64,000 nt of DNA from JBDHWG01 sp046328505 (GTDB lineage Bacteria; Chloroflexota; Anaerolineae; Epilineales; JAHCIE01): NCBI GenBank assembly GCA_046328505.1, contig JAXLWL010000005.1, forward strand, positions 738,163 through 802,162. Direction: 5' to 3'. The notes beneath the pieces are model-generated. The model saw only the letters and a program-made list of their open reading frames with translations. It was not told the origin of the DNA and did no database searches. A program made the position numbers and the translations under genes. Position 1 is the stretch's first letter; each line of letters starts with the position of its first letter. This document shows, one piece after another, positions 1-7,731 of this stretch.

Positions 1-1
1 C

Positions 2-157
2 GTCCTGCCGGTCGAGGAGTTCGCCTTCTTTCTCGTCACGAACACGCTTATCACGTTCGGCTCGATCCTGGTCATGTCTCACGAGGGCGGTGAGCGTCTG
101 CGCGAGATTCGCCACCGCCTGTCCTTCCGCAAATCCGTGCCGCAGGTCAACGAGTGA
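2..157 (+). CDS. Lycopene cyclase-domain membrane protein, C-terminal fragment
   Basis: The window opens inside this gene and only the last 51 codons are visible. They contain LPVEEFAFF followed by a hydrophobic stretch and a basic tail. A Pro-x-Glu-Glu followed by a Phe pair inside a membrane helix is the hallmark of the lycopene cyclase domain of the small integral-membrane cyclases of carotenoid synthesis (CrtY/CarR type), so this is probably one domain of such an enzyme. The stop overlaps the GTG start of plsY by four bases (GTGA), so the two are probably co-transcribed. The family call rests on a short tail and is moderate. Confidence 0.6.
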   Translation, partial: VLPVEEFAFFLVTNTLITFGSILVMSHEGGERLREIRHRLSFRKSVPQVNE

Positions 158-744
158 ACCCTAGCACGCCGTTCTGGTTCGCCGTCGCGTTCCTGTCTGG
201 CGCGCTTCCCCTGTCCTACTGGCTGGGGCGCGTCGCGCTGCACGTCGACATCCGCGACTACGGCGACGGCAACCCCGGCGCGACGAACGTTTTTAAGGCC
301 GGCGGCGGGGCGTGGGGTATGACCGCGATTCTGCTGGACGGCTTCAAGGGGGCGATCCCGCTGTGGCTGGCGATGGGAATTGGTGGCATCTCGGGCTGGG
401 ACCTGACGGCCGTCGCCCTCGCCCCCATCCTGGGGCATTGCTACACGCCCTTTCTGCGCTTCCAGGGCGGCAAGGCTATCACCGTCTCGTTTGGCGTCTG
501 GCTGGCCCTCACGACGTGGCTCGCCCCCATCACGCTAGGGGTGGCGCTTACGTTCTGGGTGCTGGTGCTGAAGGTCGAGGCATGGGCGATTACCCTGGGG
601 ATGCTGACACTGCTCGCCGTGCTGCTGTTCACCCATGCCGCTCCCTGGCTGCTCGGCGTGTGGCTCGGGAACTTCCTCATCCTCGTCTGGCGCCACCGCC
701 GCGAGTTCCGTCGTCCCCGCTCCGCCCCTCCGACACAGGCGTGA
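154..744 (+). CDS. plsY: Glycerol-3-phosphate acyltransferase PlsY
   Basis: Integral-membrane acyltransferase that moves an acyl group from acyl phosphate to glycerol-3-phosphate, the first step of phospholipid synthesis in most bacteria. At 196 residues it has the usual family length. The three conserved segments are visible: SGALPLSYWLGR (about 15-26), GDGNPGATN (37-45) and GHCYTPFLRFQGGK (94-107), with about five hydrophobic segments between and after them. The start is GTG and overlaps the upstream stop. The pairing with a carotenoid cyclase suggests a membrane-lipid unit, but that is inference. Confidence 0.93.
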   Translation: MNPSTPFWFAVAFLSGALPLSYWLGRVALHVDIRDYGDGNPGATNVFKAGGGAWGMTAILLDGFKGAIPLWLAMGIGGISGWDLTAVALAPILGHCYTPFLRFQGGKAITVSFGVWLALTTWLAPITLGVALTFWVLVLKVEAWAITLGMLTLLAVLLFTHAAPWLLGVWLGNFLILVWRHRREFRRPRSAPPTQA

Positions 745-806
745 GACTTCAGGCGCCGGACCAGGGAAGCCAACTGGCTCGCCTCTAGACGATTCCAAGA
801 TCGCTG

Positions 807-1253
807 TTACCTCGAAAAGAAATGCCGCACACGGCGTGTGAACAGGTAGGCAACGATTAGGGCGACGATCGGGATACCTACCACCGCCCTAAGCTGCATA
901 CCCATGAACGCGCTTACCACATCACTCGCGATGTTCACAATCAGCACTGCCAGCGCGAGAATATACCCCCATCGCCTGCCGGTCCAGAGACCAAGCGCGC
1001 AGCACGCGCACAGGATAGATACGCCGGCAAACAGAGCTGTGGCCCATACGCCCAGGCCGGCCAGAGCTTCGCGGCCCTGTGGGTTGAGACGCCACATTGG
1101 CTCTAGTATGCTACCGGGGACGAGAAGCGACATCGCAGCGACAAAGGCGATCACCGTCCCAAATATGAAGAAGACGCTGAGAGCTGTGATCCCCGCCGGC
1201 CTCGATATATGCTCATCACCTGGTCGAGATTCTGAGGATTGCGCCGTTCCCAC
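807..1253 (-). CDS. Small multi-pass membrane protein of unknown function
   Basis: A 148-residue protein with a polar N-terminus (about 20 residues) followed by about four hydrophobic segments, including TALSVFFIFGTVIAFVAAM and a C-terminal pair ending in a basic tail. It starts at GTG, preceded by a purine-rich GGAGGGCAGG. It lies 37 bases downstream of the EamA transporter on the same strand, so it could be co-transcribed with it. I do not recognise a named family; small membrane proteins with this layout are common and weakly conserved. It converges on plsY. Confidence 0.6.
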   Translation of the reverse strand: MGTAQSSESRPGDEHISRPAGITALSVFFIFGTVIAFVAAMSLLVPGSILEPMWRLNPQGREALAGLGVWATALFAGVSILCACCALGLWTGRRWGYILALAVLIVNIASDVVSAFMGMQLRAVVGIPIVALIVAYLFTRRVRHFFSR

Positions 1254-1290
1254 CCTGCCCTCCGCTTTGTTCTAGCCGGCGGCCGTCGAA

Positions 1291-2214
1291 TCACTTCTTG
1301 CGAGTGAGGGCGATGCCGAAGAGGACGATGGCGCCGCCGACCAGCTGTATCGGGGCGATGCGCTCGCCGAGCAGGACCCACGCCAAAATCATAGCGACGA
1401 CCGGCACCAGGTTGCTATAGACCGAGGTCCGGGCGCTTCCCACGCGCTGGATGCTGACATACCAGATAACGTACGCAACCACAATGGCGAACAGCGCGGA
1501 GTAGATCAGGCTGGCCCACGCGACGGGGCTAACGCTCCGCCAGTTCTGCTGAATCGCCGACGGCAGGGCAACCAGGTACAAGGGCCACGTGCCCAGAACC
1601 ATCGTCAGCGCGGTGAGCTTCAGCGGGGAGTAGCGGTGAAGAAATGGGCGTGAGACAACGGTGTACAGCGCCCAGCCAATCGCCGAGAGCAGCAGCAACA
1701 CCCCGCCCCATATGTGTTCGGCGTCCATGTTCCCTTCGACGCCTCCCTGGATCAGCAGGAGTAGTCCGCCGAAGGACAGCAGGATGCCCAGCCAGGCCCA
1801 GCGGCTGATACGCTCGCCCGTCACGCGGCCTATCAGGGCGACCCAGATGGGCGATGTCGCCAGGATGAGCGAGGCGGGGCCTGCCGACCAGCGCGCCATC
1901 CCGCTCATGAAGATGACCTGGTAACCGCCCTGCCCCATGACCCCCAGCCCCATGATCTTCCAGAAGTCGCCCTTCTGGACTCTCAGGTTCTCGCGAGTGA
2001 TACGCACGAGCACGACCATGGTGAGCGTCGCGATGGCGAAGCGGATGCCGGCGAAGGCGAGCGTGTTTATTTCAGAGAGTCCCACCTTAAGGGCGACGAA
2101 GTTCAGGCCCCAGATGAGCACCACGCCCAACATGGCGACGTCGAGGCGAGAGAAGCGCGTCCCTACTCGCGGCTCGGCCACGGGCATGGCGGCGGAGAAC
2201 GATTCCTGCTCCAT
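1291..2214 (-). CDS. EamA/DMT-family transporter (RhaT-like permease)
   Basis: About 307 residues with ten hydrophobic helices arranged as two five-helix EamA repeats. The first repeat begins near DVAMLGVVLIWGLNFVALK and the second near HIWGGVLLLLSAIGWALYTV. The family exports or imports small metabolites such as amino acids or nucleosides; the substrate cannot be read from sequence. I chose the ATG at 2214 because the extra codons upstream lie in the terminator region of the preceding gene. No good promoter is visible between that terminator and the ATG, so expression may depend on read-through. Confidence 0.88.
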   Translation of the reverse strand: MEQESFSAAMPVAEPRVGTRFSRLDVAMLGVVLIWGLNFVALKVGLSEINTLAFAGIRFAIATLTMVVLVRITRENLRVQKGDFWKIMGLGVMGQGGYQVIFMSGMARWSAGPASLILATSPIWVALIGRVTGERISRWAWLGILLSFGGLLLLIQGGVEGNMDAEHIWGGVLLLLSAIGWALYTVVSRPFLHRYSPLKLTALTMVLGTWPLYLVALPSAIQQNWRSVSPVAWASLIYSALFAIVVAYVIWYVSIQRVGSARTSVYSNLVPVVAMILAWVLLGERIAPIQLVGGAIVLFGIALTRKK

Positions 2215-2229
2215 AACAGTGCTTTCTAC

Positions 2230-2265
2230 AAAAAGAACCTGGCAGGCTGTCGGCAACCTGCCAGG
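2230..2265 (-). terminator. Rho-independent terminator after the GNAT gene / arg operon
   Basis: On the minus strand a perfect 9-bp stem (CCTGGCAGG / CCTGCCAGG, arms 2265..2257 and 2246..2238) with a 10-nt loop is followed by TTCTTTTT (2237..2230). It sits 16 bases past the stop of the last arginine-cluster gene and ends just before the EamA start. Confidence 0.85.
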
Positions 2266-2280
2266 TCTGCATTGACCTCG

Positions 2281-2841
2281 TTACTCTCGCGTGACCGGTA
2301 GCACCATGGCCACCTCGTCACAGTTCGCGAAAACTGGACAGTGGATACAGTCCTTCCACACTTTGCGTGGGAAACGATCGCGCTCGGTGACCTGGAAACC
2401 GAGGCGAGCGAAGAACGGCACGGCCCGCGTCAGACAGAATACCGTCGGGATGCCCAGGCGGCGCGCCTCCTCGACCAACGCCAGCACCACCGCCTGACCG
2501 TGCCCCTGGCCCTGGAAGTCCGGCTTGACGGCGATCGACCGCACTTCCGCCAGGTCGGCCCACATGATGAGCAGTGACCCACACGCGACGATTTCGCCGT
2601 CGATCTCAGCGACAACCCACTCGCGTACCGACTGGTAGATGTCGCTGATCGAGCGCGGCAGAAGGTTCCGCTGCTGCGCGTAGTAGGCAACAAGCTCCGC
2701 AATCTGTGGAACGTCCGCGACGCGCGCTGTACGCACGATAGGCTCCGGCTCTGGCTCCAGGACGGCAATAGCGCCTGGCGCGATGGTGGCGCTGTCGGCG
2801 ACAGGCCACCCCCTACTATACACCCTGGGCATCGACTCCAT
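2281..2841 (-). CDS. argA: GNAT acetyltransferase, probable short N-acetylglutamate synthase
   Basis: A 186-residue GNAT protein. The acetyl-CoA loop is visible as KPDFQGQGHGQAVV (V/I-x-x-x-x-R/Q-x-x-G-x-G/A type), preceded by DLAEVRSIAV and followed by FFARLGFQV. The first third carries RNLLPRSISDIYQSV, and the C-terminus has DCIHCPVFANCDEVAMV; both resemble the stand-alone short N-acetylglutamate synthases, which acetylate glutamate to open arginine synthesis. The ATG at 2841 is preceded by AAGGAG at ideal spacing and overlaps the end of argD by 26 bases, so the genes are translationally coupled. Position in an arg operon supports the role. The symbol is functional; it is not homologous along its full length to E. 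coli ArgA. Confidence 0.8.
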   Translation of the reverse strand: MESMPRVYSRGWPVADSATIAPGAIAVLEPEPEPIVRTARVADVPQIAELVAYYAQQRNLLPRSISDIYQSVREWVVAEIDGEIVACGSLLIMWADLAEVRSIAVKPDFQGQGHGQAVVLALVEEARRLGIPTVFCLTRAVPFFARLGFQVTERDRFPRKVWKDCIHCPVFANCDEVAMVLPVTRE

Positions 2842-4027
2842 CGAAAATCTCCTTCAATCCGGTCAAAAGCTCGTCCACGTGCCACGTCTCCAGAATGAGC
2901 GGCGGCACGAAGCGCAGGACGTTTTCGCCCGCGCTGGTGATAATCAGCCCGTGCTGGTAGGCCTCGTCGATGAGCGGTGCCGCGGGAATATCCATCTCGA
3001 CGCCGACCATCAGGCCGAGGCCGCGCACTTCTTTGACGTGCTGCGTACTGAGGGACTCGACGCCGTTCTTGAGGTAGTCGCCGACCTCGGCAACGTGCGC
3101 CAGGAAGGCCGGGTTGTTGATGCGCTTGAGCACGACCTGGGCCGCGCGGCAGATGACGGGGTTCGCGCCAAAGGTGGTGCCGTGGTCGCCGGGGTGGAGC
3201 GCCCCAGCGACGTTGTCCGTCGCCAGCACCGCGCCCATCGGCAGGCCGCCGCCCAGCGGTTTCGCCAGCGTCATCATGTCGGGCGTCACACCATAGTGCT
3301 CATATGCCCAGAGCTTGCCGGTGCGTCCGAGGCCACACTGCACCTCGTCGAAGATGAGCAGCGCGTTGTGGCGGTCGCAGATCTCGCGCAGCCCGGCCAG
3401 GAACTCCTGCGTCGCCACGTAGATGCCGCCCTCGCCCTGCACAGGCTCGACAATGACGGCGGCCACGTCGTCACCGATGGTCGCCGCCGACGACTCCAGG
3501 TCGTTGTACGTGGCGAACTGGACGTTGGGCATGAGCGGGCGGAATGGGGCCTGGTACTTCTCTCGCGGGGTCGCCGCCAGAGCGCCCATCGTGCGGCCAT
3601 GGAAGGCGTTGGTGAAGGCGACGATGCGCGACTTGTTCTCGCCGTGGCGGTCCAATGCCCAGCGGCGGGCGAACTTGAATGCCGCCTCGTTGGCCTCGGC
3701 GCCGGAGTTACAGAAGAAGACCTTGTCGGCGAATGACGACTCCACCAGGTCTCGCGCCAGCTCCAGCATCGGAACGCTGTAGTAGAGGTTAGAGACGTGG
3801 CCCAGGACCTCGGCCTGCTCGCCGATGACGTGAGCAATCTCGCGGTCAGCATTGCCGAAAGCGTTGACGGCGATGCCGGCGACGAAGTCCAGGTAGCGGC
3901 GGCCCTCGGTATCGAAGAGGCAGACCCCGTCGCCGTGCTCCAGGACGAAGGGCGGACGCTTATAGGTGGGCGCGACGTATTGGCGCTCCATCTCGATGAG
4001 CTCGTCGGTTGTGTAGTTCACCAGCAT
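2816..4027 (-). CDS. argD: Acetylornithine aminotransferase (class III PLP transaminase)
   Basis: Converts N-acetylglutamate semialdehyde plus glutamate to N-acetylornithine. The class III fold features are visible: NSGAEANEAAFKFAR (about 107-121), NAFHGRTMGA, the cofactor-binding Asp-Glu in LLIFDEVQCG (227-228), and the Schiff-base lysine in TLAKPLGGG (K256). The chosen ATG (403 residues) follows an AGGAGG; an in-frame ATG nine codons earlier lies upstream of that ribosome site and is unlikely. Related enzymes can also serve lysine or GABA metabolism, but the flanking argB and argC make acetylornithine the likely substrate. Confidence 0.93.
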   Translation of the reverse strand: MLVNYTTDELIEMERQYVAPTYKRPPFVLEHGDGVCLFDTEGRRYLDFVAGIAVNAFGNADREIAHVIGEQAEVLGHVSNLYYSVPMLELARDLVESSFADKVFFCNSGAEANEAAFKFARRWALDRHGENKSRIVAFTNAFHGRTMGALAATPREKYQAPFRPLMPNVQFATYNDLESSAATIGDDVAAVIVEPVQGEGGIYVATQEFLAGLREICDRHNALLIFDEVQCGLGRTGKLWAYEHYGVTPDMMTLAKPLGGGLPMGAVLATDNVAGALHPGDHGTTFGANPVICRAAQVVLKRINNPAFLAHVAEVGDYLKNGVESLSTQHVKEVRGLGLMVGVEMDIPAAPLIDEAYQHGLIITSAGENVLRFVPPLILETWHVDELLTGLKEIFDGVDAQGV

Positions 4028-4064
4028 TGACTCCTCCTGTGTGGCTGCTCCCATTTCTGGCCCG

Positions 4065-4085
4065 CCCTCTCCCTTTGGGAGAGGG
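4065..4085. repeat. Short perfect hairpin between argB and argD
   Basis: CCCTCTCCC - TTT - GGGAGAGGG, a 9-bp perfect stem with a 3-base loop, lies in the 80-base gap between argB and argD. It has no T tract on the minus strand, so it is more likely an mRNA-stability or processing hairpin, or a dispersed palindrome, than a terminator. Confidence 0.6.
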
Positions 4086-4107
4086 AACTGTCTGCTCCGT
4101 CACACCG

Positions 4108-4869
4108 TCACTCCGTCACCATCTCAGTCTGCGTAATCGCCGTTCCCCCATCCGCGATGGACGCCAGGTTCACGATCCGCACTGTGTTGACGCCATCATT
4201 GATCGCGTCGAGCGCGGCGCGCACTTTGGCGATCATTCCGCCCGCGACTACGCCGTCGCGGATGAGGCCCTCGGCCTCGGCTGCCGTCAGGTGGGGCACG
4301 AGCGCCCCTTCCCGCAGGACGCCCGGGACGTTGGTGACGAACACCAACTCGCCCGCATGAAGGCTGCGGGCGACAGCCTGCGCCACATGGTCGGCGTTGA
4401 CATTGTAGAGCTGGCCCGCGCCGTCGGCCGCGATAGGCGACATGACGATGACCGCGTCCAGGGCCAGCAGGCGTTCGAAGGCCTCGGAGTTCACGCCCAC
4501 GACTCGCCCGACGTAACCGAGATCGCCGCTAGGGTGGATCCAGCGCGTGACGCGCACCAGCCCCAGGTCAACGGCGCTTACGCCCAGCGCCGGTACTCCG
4601 GCCGCCTCCATCGCTGCCACCAGCCGCTTGTTCGCCAGCCCGGCCATCACCATCACGGCGAGCCGCAACGTCGCGGCGTCGGTGACGCGCATGCCGGAAA
4701 CGAAAGTCGCGCTGAGTCCAAGGTCCAGGCTGAGCTGGGAGATTTCCTTGCCGCCGCCATGCACCAGGATGGGGCGTTCTGGCATCACCTTGATCGCCTC
4801 GATCAAGCCGGCGACGAACGTGGGATCGTCCAGCTCGTGCCCGCCCACCTTCAACACACGCTGTGCCAT
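4108..4869 (-). CDS. argB: Acetylglutamate kinase
   Basis: Phosphorylates N-acetylglutamate for the ArgC step. The 253-residue amino-acid-kinase fold shows the phosphate-binding HGGGKEIS (about 37-44), the substrate segment YNVNADHVAQAVA, and the ATP-site segment VAGGMIAKVRAALDAI near the C-terminus. The GAGGAG ribosome site lies in the end of the upstream HD gene, with only six bases between the genes. Length is slightly short for arginine-sensitive ArgB enzymes and there is no N-terminal helix extension of the kind linked to arginine feedback inhibition, so control may lie at transcription (see the leader at 7534-7760). LysZ-like use is an alternative. Confidence 0.93.
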   Translation of the reverse strand: MAQRVLKVGGHELDDPTFVAGLIEAIKVMPERPILVHGGGKEISQLSLDLGLSATFVSGMRVTDAATLRLAVMVMAGLANKRLVAAMEAAGVPALGVSAVDLGLVRVTRWIHPSGDLGYVGRVVGVNSEAFERLLALDAVIVMSPIAADGAGQLYNVNADHVAQAVARSLHAGELVFVTNVPGVLREGALVPHLTAAEAEGLIRDGVVAGGMIAKVRAALDAINDGVNTVRIVNLASIADGGTAITQTEMVTE

Positions 4870-4875
4870 GCCATG

Positions 4876-5535
4876 TCACTCCTCTTCGTCGGCGTCCGCG
4901 ACTGGATCGCCGACGTGGGCCTCCAGGGATAGCTCGCGGGCCAACGCCGCGTGAAAATCCTGCATCGCGCTCAGCCGCCGCCGCGCCTCGGCCCGCGCCG
5001 GGCCGGTGTTCATGCTGGCAGCCATGCGCGGCTGTACCTCGCGCAGCCACTCCTCGTTCTCGGCCATCAACGCCTCGGTGCTGTTGCTGGAGAGATACCC
5101 AACGGCCAGCCAGTGCAGGAACGCCGTCGCGCCGAGCTTGGAGAGCTTGTCGGCATCCCAGAGAACGGCGGCTTCGAGCGGCTCAACCGGCGTCTCGCGG
5201 AACAACCCCGCGTGCTTTTCGATGGCATCGGCGACCCGGTCAATGCGCTCCTGGGGAAAGTCCGTCTCCGCCAGGAGGCGCCTCGCCTCGCGAGCGCCGG
5301 CCAGGGCATGCTGGGGCTGCGCCTTGCACACGTCGTGCAGCCACGCCGCCGCTTCGACCACGTCCGCATCCGCATCCAGCTCTCGCGCCAGCCAGCCGGC
5401 CAGCCGAACGACCGCGCGCACGTGCTCCCACCGATAGTTGAACGGGCCTTCGCCGCGCTCCGCCCCCTCCGCGATGGCGGCGTGATAGGCCGCCGCGCGA
5501 ACAGTCTCGCGCCATGCCACCCGCGCCTCCGTCAT
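4876..5535 (-). CDS. HD-domain phosphohydrolase
   Basis: A 219-residue HD protein. Its metal-ligand pattern is seen as His38 (RWEHVR), His67-Asp68 (AAWLHDVCK), a His near 108 (IEKHAG) and Asp127 (LWDADKLSKLG). Such stand-alone HD proteins hydrolyse nucleotides or phosphorylated metabolites. The start overlaps the upstream methyltransferase stop by four bases, and the stop is six bases before argB, so it is a true operon member. No known arginine-pathway step needs an HD hydrolase, so its substrate is unknown; a role removing a damaged or stalled intermediate is only a guess. Confidence 0.85.
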   Translation of the reverse strand: MTEARVAWRETVRAAAYHAAIAEGAERGEGPFNYRWEHVRAVVRLAGWLARELDADADVVEAAAWLHDVCKAQPQHALAGAREARRLLAETDFPQERIDRVADAIEKHAGLFRETPVEPLEAAVLWDADKLSKLGATAFLHWLAVGYLSSNSTEALMAENEEWLREVQPRMAASMNTGPARAEARRRLSAMQDFHAALARELSLEAHVGDPVADADEEE

Positions 5536-6362
5536 CCGCGACTCCTGCGCGACGTTCGCCGGCGCGCCGCGGAGCGCGGACCGGCCGGCCGCAGCACCCA
5601 GACCTGCTCCTCGCTCGTCGCAGTGAACGGGCTGCCGGCGAAGTCACCGTACAGCGCCTCGACCTCGAAGCCGGCGCGGATGAAGAGGTGCTCGGCCTCG
5701 TAGCGATACATCCAGCGCACGGTAATCTGGCGGTAGGTGCGCTCGATGAGGCGGCCGTCGGCGCCGACCCGATCGTACATGCGCTCAGTGCGCGAGACCT
5801 GGGTATAGGCATCGTAGCGGGTGCAGGCCCACTGGAGCAGGCGCTCGCCGTTCAGCAGGTCGTACGTATCCTCCAGAAACGTCGTCGCGCCGCGCGAGGT
5901 CAGCCGAGGCGCGATGTAGTCCAGGCGCGGGTTGAAGAATGCCAGCGCCAGCCGCCCCTCCGGGCGCATGCTGCGCCGAATAACAGCCAGCGCCTGGAGC
6001 TGATCTTCGACGGTCAGCAGGTGCAGGAACGACCGAAACGGGATGTACACCAGGGCGAACCGCCCCGCGCCCAGGTCGAAGTCGCGCATGTCGCCCTCGC
6101 CGAGCGTGATGCGCTGTTGGACCTCGGGCGCCAGCAGACTCACCTTCTCTTGCGCAACGGCCAGCATCGGCAGCGAGATGTCCAGCCCGACCACTTCGAC
6201 GCCCGCCTCCGCGACGGGAATCAGCACCCGGCCCGTGCCGCACGCCAGCTCGAGCGCCGGCCCGCCGCTGCGCACGGCCAGATCGCGGAAGAACGGGATG
6301 TCGTCGAGGACGTCGTCGTACTCGAAGTCGTACAGTGTTGCGTACAGGTCGTACTCAGGCAT
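5532..6362 (-). CDS. Class I SAM-dependent methyltransferase
   Basis: A 276-residue methyltransferase with the Rossmann SAM-binding motif LELACGTGRV (about 37-46), the acidic residue after strand 2 (GLDISLPML, D61), and GEGDMRDF as the adenine-contact motif. The region after 150 is a variable substrate domain ending in a basic tail (RRRTSRRSR). It lies six bases after argC and overlaps the HD gene by four bases. The target is not predictable. Its embedding between argC and argB with the HD gene is unusual for arginine clusters. Confidence 0.85.
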   Translation of the reverse strand: MPEYDLYATLYDFEYDDVLDDIPFFRDLAVRSGGPALELACGTGRVLIPVAEAGVEVVGLDISLPMLAVAQEKVSLLAPEVQQRITLGEGDMRDFDLGAGRFALVYIPFRSFLHLLTVEDQLQALAVIRRSMRPEGRLALAFFNPRLDYIAPRLTSRGATTFLEDTYDLLNGERLLQWACTRYDAYTQVSRTERMYDRVGADGRLIERTYRQITVRWMYRYEAEHLFIRAGFEVEALYGDFAGSPFTATSEEQVWVLRPAGPRSAARRRTSRRSRG

Positions 6363-6368
6363 CGCCTG

Positions 6369-7382
6369 TTACACCAGCCCCATCGTCTCGTCGAGACCGA
6401 ACATAATGTTCATGCACTGCACCGCGACGCCGGACGCGCCGCGCACGAGGTTGTCCTCTGTCGCCACGATGATCGCGTTCCCCTGGTCGTCGACCGCCGT
6501 CGCCGAGAACACCAGCCAGTTCGTGCCGACCACGTGGCGCAACGTCGCCAGCTTGCCAGGCGCGAGGACGCGCACGAACGTCTCGTCGCGGTAAACGTCG
6601 CGGAACACGCCGACAAGCTCCTCGGTGCTCATCGGCCGGTTGAGGCGGACGTAGAGCGTCGTCAGGATGCCCTGGTTCGTCGGCAGGAGATGGGGCGAGA
6701 AGGTCACGGTGAACGGGCTGCCGTTCGCCTCACTGAGCGCCTGCTCCATCTCGGGCACGTGGCGGTGGACGTGGCCTATGTTGTAGGGCGAGAAATTGTC
6801 GTGGGCTTCGACGAAGCTGGTCGTGAGGCTCGGCTTGCGGCCTGCGCCGGAGACGCCGGACTTGGAATCGGCGATGGCGCGCGGCTCTGCCATCAGCCCG
6901 CACTTGACCAGCGGGTAGAGGCCCAGGATGACCGTCTGCGGGTAGCAGCCGGGGTTGGCGACCAGGCGCGTGTTCCGGATCCGATCGCGGTATAGCTCCG
7001 GCAAGCCGTAGACGGCCTCCGCCGCAAGCTCCGGCGCGGTATGCTGCGTCTTGTACCACTTCTCGTACGTCGGCACGTCGCGCAGGCGGAAGTCGGCCGA
7101 GAGGTCGATGGCGCGGACACCGGCATCCACGACCTTCTTGACCATCGGCACGGATGCGCCGTGGGGCAGCGCCAGGAAAACCACGTCGACGTGGTCCAGC
7201 GGAGCGTCCTCGCTCTTGATGAGAGGGTCATCCCAGACCGTCGCGAACGCATCGCCGAGAGTTTGGCCCGCCGATTGCTCGCTCGTCAGCCAGGCGATTT
7301 GCGCCTCCGGGTGGCGCTTGAGAATACGAATGAGCTCGAAGCCGGTGTAGCCGGTCGCGCCGTAGATTCCAACGCGGAGCAT
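6369..7382 (-). CDS. argC: N-acetyl-gamma-glutamyl-phosphate reductase
   Basis: NADPH-dependent reductase for the third step of arginine synthesis. The nucleotide-binding GIYGATGYTG is at residues 5-14, and the catalytic cysteine lies in NPGCYPQ (C146). The 337-residue length is typical. A strong ribosome site (GAGGAG, seven bases before ATG) precedes it. It is the first structural gene of the minus-strand operon; the upstream 350 bases hold a REP-like pair and a candidate attenuator. SGAGRKPS and the C-terminal GASGVAVQCMN also fit the family. Confidence 0.95.
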   Translation of the reverse strand: MLRVGIYGATGYTGFELIRILKRHPEAQIAWLTSEQSAGQTLGDAFATVWDDPLIKSEDAPLDHVDVVFLALPHGASVPMVKKVVDAGVRAIDLSADFRLRDVPTYEKWYKTQHTAPELAAEAVYGLPELYRDRIRNTRLVANPGCYPQTVILGLYPLVKCGLMAEPRAIADSKSGVSGAGRKPSLTTSFVEAHDNFSPYNIGHVHRHVPEMEQALSEANGSPFTVTFSPHLLPTNQGILTTLYVRLNRPMSTEELVGVFRDVYRDETFVRVLAPGKLATLRHVVGTNWLVFSATAVDDQGNAIIVATEDNLVRGASGVAVQCMNIMFGLDETMGLV

Positions 7383-7402
7383 GATACATCTCCTCTCTGC
7401 CT

Positions 7403-7523
7403 GTCATTGCGAGCGTAGCGAAGCAATCTCACGCGTTTGCAAGGGGCCGTCTAGAGCCGAACAAGCGTCACTATCGCACGCCGGGGGGTTGCTTCGTCGG
7501 GCTACCGCCCTCCTCGCAACGAC
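7403..7523. repeat. REP-like paired inverted element, copy 1
   Basis: Two palindromic units face each other. Unit one (7403-7430) begins GTCATTGCGAG and ends GAAGCAATCTC. Unit two (7487-7523) is an inverted variant beginning GGTTGCTTCGTCGG and ending TCCTCGCAACGAC. A second pair with the same architecture and length (about 120 bases) is at 16950-17069. It lies between the arg leader terminator and argC. Confidence 0.75.
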
Positions 7524-7533
7524 GGCCAGGGCC

Positions 7534-7566
7534 AACAAAAAGCTCCCAGACGACGTGTCTGGGAGC
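7534..7566 (-). terminator. Intrinsic terminator/attenuator in the argC leader
   Basis: On the minus strand a 10-bp perfect stem (GCTCCCAGAC, 7566..7557; GTCTGGGAGC, 7551..7542) with a 5-base loop is followed by TTTTTGTT (7541..7534). It lies about 190 bases after a consensus promoter and about 150 bases before the argC ATG, so by default it would stop transcription before the operon. The 5' arm can alternatively pair with GTCTGGG at 7614..7608, which abuts the stop codon of the leader ORF. Confidence 0.8.
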
Positions 7567-7604
7567 ATAGAGAGAACGCAAGTCAACGTGGTATGCCCAC
7601 GGCT

Positions 7605-7691
7605 TCACCCAGACCCAGGCAAGCGCATTCCGCGCACCGTACGGGAGCGGGGGAACACGCGCGCATAGGCGAAAGCCAGAAGCTGGAGCAC
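7605..7691 (-). CDS. Candidate Arg-rich leader peptide upstream of argC
   Basis: A 28-codon ORF starts at GTG (7691..7689), with GAGGA four bases upstream, and stops at TGA (7607..7605). Its second half (ARVFPRSRTVRGMR) has five arginines in 13 residues, all CGC or CGT codons. The seven bases directly before the stop, GTCTGGG, are complementary to the 5' arm of the terminator at 7534-7566. That is the layout expected of a ribosome-mediated attenuator: stalling at Arg codons would leave GTCTGGG free to form an antiterminator, and reaching the stop would mask it. The ORF is short and arginine codons are common at high GC, so translation is unproven. Confidence 0.5.
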   Translation of the reverse strand: MLQLLAFAYARVFPRSRTVRGMRLPGSG

Positions 7692-7731
7692 AAGGTCCTC
7701 GTAGAGTGAAATCGAATTGTAAGATGCACTT

